Shown here one piece after another: positions 56,148 to 64,000 of a DNA stretch of 64,000 nucleotides. Position numbers and translations under genes: made by a program. The notes beneath the pieces were generated by a model. It was given only the letters and a program-made list of their open reading frames with translations. It was not told the DNA's origin and ran no database searches. The DNA is from Betaproteobacteria bacterium (GTDB lineage Bacteria; Pseudomonadota; Gammaproteobacteria; Burkholderiales; Casimicrobiaceae), in NCBI GenBank assembly GCA_013298765.1, contig JAAFJA010000009.1, positions 1 to 64,000 of the forward strand, in the 5' to 3' direction. Position 1 is the first letter of the stretch. Every line of letters begins with the position of its first letter.

Positions 56148-56153
56148 TATAAT
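56148..56153 (+). promoter_or_regulatory. Putative -10 element of carA
   Basis: A perfect TATAAT, 165 nt before carA. No good -35 box is seen at 16-18 nt. A start near 56160 would place the strong hairpin at 56169-56222 at the very 5' end of the message. Confidence 0.45.
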
Positions 56154-56168
56154 TCGTGTGCTCTAGGT

Positions 56169-56222
56169 ACGGGATTTCGCGGGACGCGCGGTAAGCGTGT
56201 TGTCCTGTTAACGAAATCCCGT
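56169..56222 (+). promoter_or_regulatory. Stem-loop in the carA leader
   Basis: ACGGGATTTCG at 56169-56179 pairs perfectly with CGAAATCCCGT at 56212-56222. Inside it GGGAC (56181-56185) can pair with GTCCT (56202-56206), and outside it GTGC/GCAC may extend the helix. It lies between a likely promoter and carA in a 311-nt gene-free space. It may be a leader element that controls carA, or a terminator-like structure without a U-tract. It matches no riboswitch I know. Confidence 0.5.
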
Positions 56223-56317
56223 TTCGCACATCTAGGGCTCTGCATTCGCTGAAGCTTTCGGTCTGTTTTTTCAGATCGGCGTGACTTCACGCGAGTGCGA
56301 ACGATGAGCCAACCACT

Positions 56318-57460
56318 ATGACCAGCCTACTTCCCCCCACCGTCCCCGCGATCCTCGCGCTCGCAGACGGAACGATTTTTCGCGGCCGCTCGATCGGCGC
56401 TAACGGCTCAGCGACCGCTGAAGTCGTCTTCAACACTGCCATGACGGGCTACCAGGAAATCCTCACCGATCCGTCTTACTGCGGCCAGTTTGTAACGCTC
56501 ACCTACCCGCACATCGGGAACGTGGGTGTCAACCCCGAAGACGTTGAATCACGCAAAGTGTTTGCGAGCGGCTTGATCATTCGCGATCTATCGATGACAG
56601 TGTCCAATTTCCGCGCGACACAGTCGCTTGATGCTTACCTGCGCGAAGCGGGTGTCGTCGGGATTTCTGACATCGACACCCGAAAGCTGACTCGAATCCT
56701 TCGCGACAAAGGCGCACAAAACGGCTGCATCCAAGCCGGCGAGGGCCATATCGACGAAGCGAAAGCCGTCGCTGCTGCCAAGGCCGCGCCGTCGATGGCG
56801 GGGCTTGATTTGGCGAAAGTGGTTTCGTGCGAAAAGGCGTACGAGTGGACCGAATCGGTGTGGGCGCTAGGGAAGGGCTACGGTAAGCAAACGGCACCCA
56901 AATTTAAAGTCGTGGCCTATGACTTTGGTGTGAAGAACAACATCCTTCGCATCCTTGCGGAAAAAGGTTGTGCGCTTACCGTCGTGCCCGCGCAAACGAG
57001 CGCGCGCGACGTGCTCGCGATGAAACCAGACGGCGTGTTTTTATCGAACGGCCCAGGTGATCCAGAGCCGTGCGATTACGCGATCAAAGCGATCAAAGAA
57101 ATCATCGCGAGCGGCACCCCCACGTTTGGCATATGCCTCGGACATCAGTTGCTCACGCTCGCCAGCGGCGGCAAGACGATGAAGATGAAAACCGGCCATC
57201 ACGGCGCGAACCATCCGGTGAAAGATTTGGACGATGGCCGCGTGCTCATCACCTCGCAAAACCACGGCTTCGCGTGCGATCCTGAGTCGCTTCCGAAGAA
57301 CGTGCGAGTGACGCATGTGAGCTTGTTCGACGGCACCCTGCAGGGTATCGCCCTCACCGACAAGCCTGCATTCAGCTTTCAAGGCCACCCCGAAGCAAGC
57401 CCCGGCCCACGCGATTTGGAATACTTGTTTGATCGCTTTATTGCGCTCATGAAAAAGTAG
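56318..57460 (+). CDS. carA: Carbamoyl-phosphate synthase small subunit
   Basis: A 380-residue glutaminase subunit that feeds ammonia to CarB for arginine and pyrimidine synthesis. The N-terminal domain has [20 protein letters not shown] near 46-65. The class I amidotransferase triad is visible: Cys in [10 protein letters not shown] near 272, and His and Glu in [11 protein letters not shown] near 354-356. The length is standard. The ATG has no strong ribosome site. A histidine-phosphatase gene separates it from carB. Confidence 0.97.
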   Translation: MTSLLPPTVPAILALADGTIFRGRSIGANGSATAEVVFNTAMTGYQEILTDPSYCGQFVTLTYPHIGNVGVNPEDVESRKVFASGLIIRDLSMTVSNFRATQSLDAYLREAGVVGISDIDTRKLTRILRDKGAQNGCIQAGEGHIDEAKAVAAAKAAPSMAGLDLAKVVSCEKAYEWTESVWALGKGYGKQTAPKFKVVAYDFGVKNNILRILAEKGCALTVVPAQTSARDVLAMKPDGVFLSNGPGDPEPCDYAIKAIKEIIASGTPTFGICLGHQLLTLASGGKTMKMKTGHHGANHPVKDLDDGRVLITSQNHGFACDPESLPKNVRVTHVSLFDGTLQGIALTDKPAFSFQGHPEASPGPRDLEYLFDRFIALMKK

Positions 57461-57474
57461 GAACGCGCTCGGCC

Positions 57475-58119
57475 ATGAAGCAAAAGCGCATCCTGCTCGT
57501 TCGACACGGCGAAACCGATTGGAATCGCACTGAGCGCATTCAGGGCATGGAAGACATTCCGCTCAATCCTATGGGGAAGGTGCAGGCGAGTTTCGTGGCA
57601 AAAGAGATCGCAACGATTGTTCGCGGTGATGCGGAACTGGTGTCAAGCGATCTCGTGCGCACGCGAGAGACGGCGAAACCGATCATCGATGCCACAGGGC
57701 TCGCCGCGCGCTACGACGCTCGCCTTCGGGAGCGCCACTTCGGTGTGCTTCAAGGTAAGACGTATACCGAATGGCGCGAGATGGATGCCGAAGGCGCGCG
57801 TCGACATGCTGAGGGCGATCAGGATTACGGACCCGAAGGCGGCGAAACTGCGCGCGAGTTTTACTTGCGCTGTGTGAATGCGATCACCGATCTTGCGATT
57901 GCGTGCGACGAGCCGACCTTGCTGATCGTCACGCACGGCGGCGTGGTGAGCTCGATGTATCGACATTCGCAAGGCATCGGCGCGATGGGCGCGCGTGCGT
58001 GGAGCGTGCCGAACTGCTCAATCAGCGAGTGGCGCTTTGATGGAGCGAATTTCTATTGCGACCGCATTGGCGATGATTCGTTTTTGCAGGAGGCCTTGGA
58101 CGAAGTTGACGCTAAGTGA
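57475..58119 (+). CDS. Histidine phosphatase family protein (phosphoglycerate mutase-like)
   Basis: A 214-residue single-domain enzyme. The phosphohistidine motif is LLVRHGETDWN with His11; the second arginine lies in SDLVRTRETAKPI near 62-74, the catalytic Glu in RLRERHFGVLQG near 82-93, and the second His in LLIVTHGGVVSSMY near 148-161. It could be a cofactor-dependent mutase or a small-molecule phosphatase; sequence alone does not decide. It sits 14 nt after carA and before carB, which is not the usual order. Confidence 0.9.
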   Translation: MKQKRILLVRHGETDWNRTERIQGMEDIPLNPMGKVQASFVAKEIATIVRGDAELVSSDLVRTRETAKPIIDATGLAARYDARLRERHFGVLQGKTYTEWREMDAEGARRHAEGDQDYGPEGGETAREFYLRCVNAITDLAIACDEPTLLIVTHGGVVSSMYRHSQGIGAMGARAWSVPNCSISEWRFDGANFYCDRIGDDSFLQEALDEVDAK

Positions 58120-58219
58120 ATTTGGGTGAATCTGAGTGACGATGCTGCGTGGGGTTACGCCGCGTCGTCAGTGAAATTCATTCCCAAGAGTGGCCGTCGC
58201 GAACGGCTCAAAGGCGAGG

Positions 58220-58250
58220 CGTCGGTGACCGACGTGTACTTCACGTACAC
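58220..58250 (+). promoter_or_regulatory. Two adjoining hairpins upstream of carB
   Basis: CGTCGG-TGA-CCGACG (58220-58234) is directly followed by GTGTAC-TTCAC-GTACAC (58234-58250). They lie in the 179-nt gap between the phosphatase gene and carB, about 50 nt before the carB start, and could affect carB translation or mark a processing site. Confidence 0.35.
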
Positions 58251-58298
58251 GAGGGCACCGACAAAGACGCCGTTGAGTCGTGCAGCAGGCCAATCGAT

Positions 58299-61200
58299 AT
58301 GCCAAAAAGAACAGACATCCACTCCATCCTCATCATCGGCGCGGGCCCGATCATCATCGGGCAAGCTTGCGAGTTTGACTATTCTGGTGCTCAAGCCTGC
58401 AAAGCGCTTCGGGAAGAGGGCTACAAGGTGATCCTTGTGAACTCGAACCCGGCGACAATCATGACCGACCCTGAAATGGCGGACGTGACCTACATCGAGC
58501 CGATCACGCCGCAAGTGGTGGAGCGCATCATTGCGAAGGAGCGCCCAGATGCACTCCTGCCGACGATGGGCGGACAAACCGCGCTTAACACCTCGCTCGA
58601 TTTGCACAAAAGCGGCGTACTCGCCAAATACGGCGTTGAGTTGATTGGCGCGAACGAGCACGCCATCGAGAAAGCCGAAGATCGTCTGAAATTCAAAGAC
58701 GCGATGACCAAGATTGGTCTCGGCTCCGCGAAGTCCGGTATCGCGCACTCCATGGAAGATGCGCTCGCTGTTCAGAAAACGGTCGGTTTCCCCACCGTGA
58801 TTCGCCCGAGCTTCACGCTAGGCGGCACTGGCGGCGGCATTGCGTACAACATGGATGAATTCGTCGAAATCTGCAAACGCGGATTGGAGCTTTCACCGAC
58901 CCATGAACTCTTGATCGAGGAATCGCTTCTCGGCTGGAAAGAGTTCGAAATGGAAGTGGTGCGCGACAAGAAAGACAACTGCATCATCGTCTGTTCGATT
59001 GAGAACTTGGATCCGATGGGCGTGCACACGGGCGATTCGATCACCGTGGCCCCTGCGCAAACGCTCACCGATAAAGAGTACCAATTGATGCGCGACGCAT
59101 CGATTGCGGTGCTGCGCGAAATCGGCGTGGATACGGGCGGTTCAAACGTTCAGTTCTCGATCAATCCGAAAGACGGTCGCATGATCGTGATCGAGATGAA
59201 TCCGCGCGTGTCGCGCTCTTCGGCGCTTGCATCGAAAGCAACCGGTTTCCCTATTGCGAAAGTCGCGGCGAAACTCGCGGTCGGCTACACGCTTGACGAG
59301 CTGAAGAACGACATTACTGGCGGCGCAACGCCTGCATCGTTCGAGCCGTCCATCGATTACGTGGTGACGAAGGTGCCGCGTTTCGCGTTCGAAAAATTCA
59401 AGGAAGCCGATCCGCACTTGACGACGCAGATGAAGAGCGTGGGAGAAGTGATGGCGATGGGTCGCACGTTCCAAGAGAGCCTGCAAAAAGCATTGCGCGG
59501 TCTCGAAGTGGGCGTTGACGGCTTTAATTTGAAATCGGTAGACCCCGACAAAATTGGCGAGCAAATTTCAAACCCTACGCCAGATCGGCTCTGGTATGTG
59601 GCCGATGCGTTTGGCGTTGGTATGAGCGTTGACGAAGTCTACGAACTCACGTCGATCGATCCGTGGTTCCTCGTACAAATCAAAGAAATCGTTGATCTTG
59701 AGCTTGCAGTTGAAAAACGCACGCTCGATTCGCTTAGCAAAGACGAGATTCGTCATCTGAAGCGGAAAGGGTTTTCGGATCGTCGTTTGGCGTACTTGCT
59801 CAAAACCAATCAAGATGCCGTGCGGGCCGTGCGTCACGCGCATGGCGTGCGTCCCGTGTACAAGCGCGTGGACACCTGCGCGGGTGAGTTCGCAACGAAT
59901 ACGGCTTACATGTATTCCACCTACGAAGAGGAATGCGAAGCCAACCCAACCGACAAGAAGAAGATCATGGTCTTGGGTGGTGGTCCGAACCGGATCGGTC
60001 AAGGCATCGAGTTTGATTACTGCTGCGTGCATGCAGCGATGGCGATGCGCGCGGATGGCTATGAAACGATCATGGTCAACTGCAATCCAGAAACTGTTTC
60101 AACCGACTACGACACAAGTGATCGCTTGTATTTCGAACCCGTCACACTTGAAGACGTGCTCGAAATCGTCGCGAAGGAAAAACCGGTCGGTGTGATCGTT
60201 CAGTATGGCGGTCAAACGCCGCTGAAGCTCGCGAAAGATTTGGAGCGCTGCGGTGTGCCGATCATTGGCACGACGCCGGATGCGATTGACGTTGCAGAAG
60301 ATCGCGAACGCTTCCAAAAATTGTTGCAGCAGATTGGCCTCAAACAACCGCCAAATCGCACCGCACGAGATGAAGCAAGTGCGCTCAAACTTGCGGCGGA
60401 AATTGGCTACCCACTCGTCGTTCGCCCGAGCTATGTGCTCGGCGGTCGAGCGATGGAAATTGTGCACGCGCCAGAAGACCTTGAGCGATACATGCGCGAA
60501 GCGGTAAAGGTGTCGAACGATTCGCCGGTACTCTTGGATCGCTATCTGAATGATGCGATTGAAGTGGACGTGGATTGCTTGTCCGACGGCAAAGAATGCG
60601 TGATCGGCGGCATCATGGAGCACATCGAGCAAGCGGGCGTTCACTCTGGCGATTCCGCCTGTTCGTTGCCACCGTATTCGTTGTCAAACGAATTGCAAGA
60701 CGAATTGCGTCGGCAAACCGTGATGATGGCGAAAGCGCTCAACGTCGTGGGCTTGATGAACGTGCAGTTTGCGGTGAAGCAAGAAGAGGGCAAAGATGTT
60801 GTCTATGTGCTCGAAGTGAACCCGCGTGCGTCGCGCACCGTGCCTTTCGTGTCGAAAGCGACGGGTCGTGCACTCGCGAAAATCGCAGCACGCTGCATGG
60901 CGGGGCAATCGCTTGAATCGCAAGGGATCCGTGGCGAAGCACAAACGCCATATTTCAGCGTGAAAGAGGCGGTATTCCCGTTCAACAAATTCCCGGGCGT
61001 TGATCCAATTCTTGGCCCAGAAATGAAATCGACGGGTGAAGTGATGGGTGTGGGCTACACCTTCGCGGAAGCGTTTGAGAAATCGCAACTTGCGGCGAGC
61101 ACTCGTTTGCCAACCAGCGGACGGGTATTCCTTTCTGTGAAAAACACCGACAAAGCGAAAGTCGCGGAAGTCGCGCAGATCCTACACAGCGCGGGACTCA

Positions 61201-61523
61201 CCTTGGTTGCCACCAAAGGTACGGCCGCAGCAATCGCGGCCGCGGGCGTACCCGTCGAAACGGTGAAGAAGGTACAAGAAGGTCGCCCGAACATCGTGGA
61301 TCAAATCAAAGACAACCAGATTGTCATGGTGGTGAACACGGTTGAGGAGAAGCGCGGCGCCATTGCGGACAGCTCGTACATCCGCCGCGCTGCGCAGGCA
61401 GCACGTTTGCCCGCTTACACCACTATTGCGGGCGCGAAGGCGGCTGCGGTCGGGATTGCCGATGGTCCGGAATTGACGCCGTATCCGTTGCAAGCGCTCC
61501 TTAAAGAAGTCGTTATCCACTAA
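58299..61523 (+). CDS. carB: Carbamoyl-phosphate synthase large subunit
   Basis: A 1074-residue enzyme built from two homologous ATP-grasp halves (about 1-400 and 550-935), an oligomerisation domain between them, and a C-terminal allosteric MGS-like domain (about 940-1074). The first half begins [20 protein letters not shown] and has [16 protein letters not shown]; the second has [20 protein letters not shown] and [15 protein letters not shown]. The ATG at 58299 is chosen because the family starts with MPKRTDI; the open frame before it is not conserved. Product carbamoyl phosphate serves ArgF and pyrimidine synthesis. Confidence 0.98.
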   Translation: MPKRTDIHSILIIGAGPIIIGQACEFDYSGAQACKALREEGYKVILVNSNPATIMTDPEMADVTYIEPITPQVVERIIAKERPDALLPTMGGQTALNTSLDLHKSGVLAKYGVELIGANEHAIEKAEDRLKFKDAMTKIGLGSAKSGIAHSMEDALAVQKTVGFPTVIRPSFTLGGTGGGIAYNMDEFVEICKRGLELSPTHELLIEESLLGWKEFEMEVVRDKKDNCIIVCSIENLDPMGVHTGDSITVAPAQTLTDKEYQLMRDASIAVLREIGVDTGGSNVQFSINPKDGRMIVIEMNPRVSRSSALASKATGFPIAKVAAKLAVGYTLDELKNDITGGATPASFEPSIDYVVTKVPRFAFEKFKEADPHLTTQMKSVGEVMAMGRTFQESLQKALRGLEVGVDGFNLKSVDPDKIGEQISNPTPDRLWYVADAFGVGMSVDEVYELTSIDPWFLVQIKEIVDLELAVEKRTLDSLSKDEIRHLKRKGFSDRRLAYLLKTNQDAVRAVRHAHGVRPVYKRVDTCAGEFATNTAYMYSTYEEECEANPTDKKKIMVLGGGPNRIGQGIEFDYCCVHAAMAMRADGYETIMVNCNPETVSTDYDTSDRLYFEPVTLEDVLEIVAKEKPVGVIVQYGGQTPLKLAKDLERCGVPIIGTTPDAIDVAEDRERFQKLLQQIGLKQPPNRTARDEASALKLAAEIGYPLVVRPSYVLGGRAMEIVHAPEDLERYMREAVKVSNDSPVLLDRYLNDAIEVDVDCLSDGKECVIGGIMEHIEQAGVHSGDSACSLPPYSLSNELQDELRRQTVMMAKALNVVGLMNVQFAVKQEEGKDVVYVLEVNPRASRTVPFVSKATGRALAKIAARCMAGQSLESQGIRGEAQTPYFSVKEAVFPFNKFPGVDPILGPEMKSTGEVMGVGYTFAEAFEKSQLAASTRLPTSGRVFLSVKNTDKAKVAEVAQILHSAGLTLVATKGTAAAIAAAGVPVETVKKVQEGRPNIVDQIKDNQIVMVVNTVEEKRGAIADSSYIRRAAQAARLPAYTTIAGAKAAAVGIADGPELTPYPLQALLKEVVIH

Positions 61524-61541
61524 AATCCAGAGACACGTTTG

Positions 61542-61575
61542 AAGCCCGCCGAGCCTGCTCGCGGGCTTTGCTTTT
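61542..61575 (+). terminator. Rho-independent terminator after carB
   Basis: AAGCCCGC at 61542-61549 pairs with GCGGGCTT at 61561-61568, with an inner GAGC/GCTC stem and one bulged base, followed by TGCTTTT. Confidence 0.8.
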
Positions 61576-61625
61576 GTATCGGTCAAATTCACATTTCGCG
61601 CTGTACGCGGCGCGGAGCAATCACT

Positions 61626-62102
61626 ATGAGCACTCTACCTATTACCAAACGCGGCGCAGAAATGTTGAAAGCTGAGCTTCATAAATTGAAGACGCAAGAC
61701 CGCATTGCGACCTCGCAAGCGATTGCCGAGGCGCGCGCTCAGGGCGACATCAGTGAAAACGCCGAATACGAAGCGGCGAAGGAAAAGCAATCCTTCATCG
61801 AGGGGCGCATCGCCGACATCGAGGGCAAACTCGGCACCGCGCAAGTCATTGATCCTTCGACGATCGATTCAGATGGACGTGTCGTCTTCGGTGCGACCGT
61901 TGAAATCGAAGATCTGGATACGGAGAAAAAGTCGACCTATCAGATCGTCGGTGAAGACGAAGCCGACTTCAAAATCGGCAAGATTTCAGTCGGCTCACCC
62001 CTCGCGCGTGCCCTGATTGGCAAAAGCGCGGGCGACGTCGTTGAAGTCCAGGCGCCCGGCGGTTCGCGCGACGTAGAAATCATCGACGTGCGCTACGTCT
62101 AA
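61626..62102 (+). CDS. greA: Transcription elongation factor GreA
   Basis: A 158-residue factor that rescues stalled RNA polymerase by stimulating transcript cleavage. The coiled-coil tip contains the acidic GDISENAEYEAAKEKQS near 41-57; the C-terminal FKBP-like domain has GKISVGSPLARALIGKSAGD near 121-140. The ATG at 61626 follows GGAG. It comes after carB, a common order, with a terminator between them. Confidence 0.97.
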   Translation: MSTLPITKRGAEMLKAELHKLKTQDRIATSQAIAEARAQGDISENAEYEAAKEKQSFIEGRIADIEGKLGTAQVIDPSTIDSDGRVVFGATVEIEDLDTEKKSTYQIVGEDEADFKIGKISVGSPLARALIGKSAGDVVEVQAPGGSRDVEIIDVRYV

Positions 62103-62746
62103 TTCTTTTTTAGCGCTTTACGTGTTGACCCATTTTTTATTGGGCTAGCAACACAAAAATAGGTAGATCGAATCTACATATTAACTGCCGCCAGCGCCAA
62201 CTAAATTGGGATGAGCGGCTCAATGTTTATTGCTCGCTCACGCGGGCAACAGCGCTTGCCTCAGGCCATGGCCTAGCCGAGCGTGCTTGCCCCTAGTCAA
62301 CGCCGCCGATTTGCGCATTCCTTGCGCGTGGGCGGAAGGCGCACCGCATTCGTTTCCTGCAATAGAGCCAGATTTTTCATTAGGAATCGCGAGCGCTCTT
62401 GGTCGCTTCGGGTGGATTTTCTGCGCCTTTTTGTATCGCCGTATCCCCGACGTGCTCAAAAAATGGCGTGAAAGCTGTATCCCAGACGCCCGCGACATCG
62501 CTGCGCGTGCAAATGCGAAATCTGGGATAAACCGCGCTGGAGTGGCGACTCTATAATCGGTTGCAGCTAGTTGGTGTTTTGCCGAATTTGCGACGGAGGA
62601 TTGCGAGCGGCGAGCGACGACCAACGGCGGCGCGGGAATTTCGCGGGCCAAGTGTGGCGGGTGCTTTGAGCTTCGTTCAATGCAACACCCCCGTACGGAA
62701 GCCGTGCCGCGGGGACTATCAACCTCATAGAAGGAGCTCTTCACCC
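62103..62746. other. Long gene-poor region before the pyrophosphatase gene
   Basis: 644 nt between greA and hppA. The first 130 nt are AT-rich. Open frames of 108 and 168 codons overlap here on opposite strands but have no family look, ribosome site or hydrophobic pattern, so I leave them out. The last 190 nt are the presumed hppA leader, with CCCCG at about 62688 facing CGGGG at about 62711 around a small ACGG/CCGT stem. Confidence 0.55.
62552..62557 (+). promoter_or_regulatory. Putative -10 element of hppA
   Basis: A perfect TATAAT in CTCTATAATCGG, 190 nt before the hppA start. No matching -35 box is seen, so this is a partial call. It would give a leader of about 180 nt. Confidence 0.4.
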
Positions 62747-64000
62747 ATGACAGCCACCACTTGGCTTATCGTGTCGTTGGTCTGCGGACTGGCGGCGGTA
62801 CTCTACGGGATCATTTCGATCAAATGGATCAACGGCCTTCCTGCCGGTAACGCGCGCATGCAAGAAATCGCTGGCGCGATTCAAGCGGGCGCGAAAGCCT
62901 ATCTCTCACGGCAATACAAGACGATCACCATCATTGGCGTCGTCATTTTTGTGATCTTGTTCTTCGTGCCGGGCCTGGGTGCGAAAACCGCTTTCGGTTT
63001 TGCCGTGGGCGCGTTTCTCTCCGGCGTGGCAGGCTTCATCGGGATGAACGTTTCGGTGCGCGCCAATGTGCGAACCGCTGAAGCGGCGCGCGGCGGTATC
63101 AATCCGGCGCTCGCGGTCGCCTTCCGAGGCGGCGCCATCACGGGTATGTTGGTCGTCGGGCTCGGTCTACTCGGTGTGGCAGGTTTCTATTGGTTCTTGC
63201 TCGGCACGGCCGGTCATGCGCCAAATCCGATGAAAGAAGATCTGCACAAGATCATGGGGCCGATGATCGGCTTTGCATTCGGATCATCGTTGATTTCGAT
63301 CTTCGCTCGTTTGGGCGGCGGCATCTTCACCAAAGGCGCTGACGTCGGTGCGGATCTGGTCGGCAAAGTTGAAGCGGGCATCCCTGAAGATGATCCACGT
63401 AACCCTGCGGTGATCGCAGACAACGTGGGTGACAACGTGGGCGACTGCGCAGGCATGGCCGCTGACTTGTTCGAAACGTACGCGGTGACCATCATCGCTA
63501 CGATGCTCCTGGGCGCGCTCCTCATGAAGGTGAACGCTGCGGCGGCTGCGGTGTATCCGCTCGCGCTCGGCGGCGTATCGATCATCGCATCGATCATCGG
63601 CTGCTACTTTGTGAAATACAGCGGTACCGGCAAGATCATGAATGCGCTCTACAAGGGCCTAATCGTTGCGGCGGTTCTCTCTCTAATCGCGTTTTTCTTT
63701 GTCACGAAGGCGATCTTCGGCGACATCGATGGTGGCAAGATGGTGATGCCGCTCTTCGGCGCGTGTATCGTAGGGATCGTGCTCACGGGCGCGTTGGTGT
63801 GGATCACTGAGTACTACACAGCGACTGAATACGCGCCAGTGCGTCACGTTGCAAAGGCGTCCACCACAGGCCACGCCACCAACATCATTGCGGGCATTGG
63901 TGTGTCGATGAAATCGACCGGTTGGCCGGTGATCGTTGTGTGTATCGCGATCCTTGCAGCGTTCTGGATGGCAGGCCTCTACGGTATCGCCGTTGCAGCA
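62747..64000 (+). CDS. hppA: Membrane proton- or sodium-translocating pyrophosphatase, N-terminal part
   Basis: The first 418 residues of a protein usually near 680-700; the window edge cuts it. It hydrolyses pyrophosphate and pumps ions across the inner membrane. The pyrophosphate-binding core is intact: [20 protein letters not shown] and the aspartate motif [19 protein letters not shown] near residues 207-225, with helices throughout. Residues that tell K+-dependent from K+-independent forms, and H+ from Na+ pumps, lie beyond the edge. GGAG stands 11 nt before the ATG. Confidence 0.95.
   Translation, partial: MTATTWLIVSLVCGLAAVLYGIISIKWINGLPAGNARMQEIAGAIQAGAKAYLSRQYKTITIIGVVIFVILFFVPGLGAKTAFGFAVGAFLSGVAGFIGMNVSVRANVRTAEAARGGINPALAVAFRGGAITGMLVVGLGLLGVAGFYWFLLGTAGHAPNPMKEDLHKIMGPMIGFAFGSSLISIFARLGGGIFTKGADVGADLVGKVEAGIPEDDPRNPAVIADNVGDNVGDCAGMAADLFETYAVTIIATMLLGALLMKVNAAAAAVYPLALGGVSIIASIIGCYFVKYSGTGKIMNALYKGLIVAAVLSLIAFFFVTKAIFGDIDGGKMVMPLFGACIVGIVLTGALVWITEYYTATEYAPVRHVAKASTTGHATNIIAGIGVSMKSTGWPVIVVCIAILAAFWMAGLYGIAVAA

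Noticed and set aside
62230-62744. Overlapping open frames on both strands between greA and hppA
   Set aside because: Neither has a recognisable motif or ribosome site; composition resembles non-coding spacer.

Overview
The window reads as chromosomal DNA of a betaproteobacterium, probably Burkholderiales-like. I base this on gene order and family content: pcm-like / rhodanese / tolC; argF facing a DUF3579 gene, then rpsT and murJ; fur / bamE / dapB / carA / carB / greA; ftsK / lolA / rarA; and an RpoD with a long Lys/Ala/Pro-rich N-terminus. Almost everything is ordinary core genome, densely packed and moderately GC-rich by eye. There is no prophage, CRISPR array, intact insertion sequence or rRNA operon. 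I cannot name the genus.

Layout. 1-2.3 kb: a TRAP carboxylate transporter (dctP-dctQ-dctM, minus strand, dctM cut by the window edge), interrupted by a terminator and two REP-type palindromes. 2.4-2.8 kb: a small DUF486 membrane protein directly behind a 35-nt CT microsatellite. 3.0-6.2 kb: two paralogous secreted delta-60-repeat proteins whose blades nearly all carry a cysteine pair. 6.4-10.0 kb: a 188-bp MITE-like element, an ECF sigma factor and a large membrane Ser/Thr kinase. 10.3-13.1 kb: rho, trxA and two c-type cytochromes. 13.2-18.8 kb: ftsK, lolA, rarA and an EamA transporter. 18.8-24.9 kb: a GNAT enzyme, htpG with a heat-shock-like promoter, a DUF5666 lipoprotein with a DUF6502 protein, and selO. 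25.1-29.1 kb: an HtrA-type protease, then MoxR / DUF58 / VWA.

29.1-32.3 kb: rpoD, then a CAU tRNA gene followed by 163-bp tandem repeats that each carry the tRNA 3' end. 32.8-39.7 kb: an RND pump (membrane-fusion protein and inner-membrane pump), pcm-like, rhodanese and tolC. 39.8-46 kb: a TraB/GumN protein divergent from an AmpG-like transporter, an isoquinoline-oxidoreductase-like molybdoenzyme, a small membrane protein and a Coq7-type hydroxylase. 46-49 kb: a flavin reductase, an RluA pseudouridine synthase, a small monooxygenase-fold protein and argF. 49-53.7 kb: DUF3579, rpsT, murJ, fur, bamE and dapB. 53.9-56 kb: a three-gene insert (PhnD-like binding protein, ECF sigma factor, NrsF anti-sigma) between dapB and carA. 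56.3-62.1 kb: carA, a histidine phosphatase, carB and greA. 62.7 kb to the end: a membrane pyrophosphatase, cut by the window edge.

How the parts fit. Two sigma-factor modules stand out as accessory regulatory units: the ECF/kinase pair next to the secreted repeat proteins, and the ECF/NrsF pair next to a periplasmic binding protein. The best candidates for undescribed biology are the tRNA-3'-end tandem repeats behind rpoD, the cysteine-paired delta-60 proteins, and the CT microsatellite in front of the DUF486 gene. The window also holds four paired REP-type palindromes with GTAG heads or CCCCGC cores, and a stable hairpin in the carA leader. All calls come from reading the sequence; no database search was possible.
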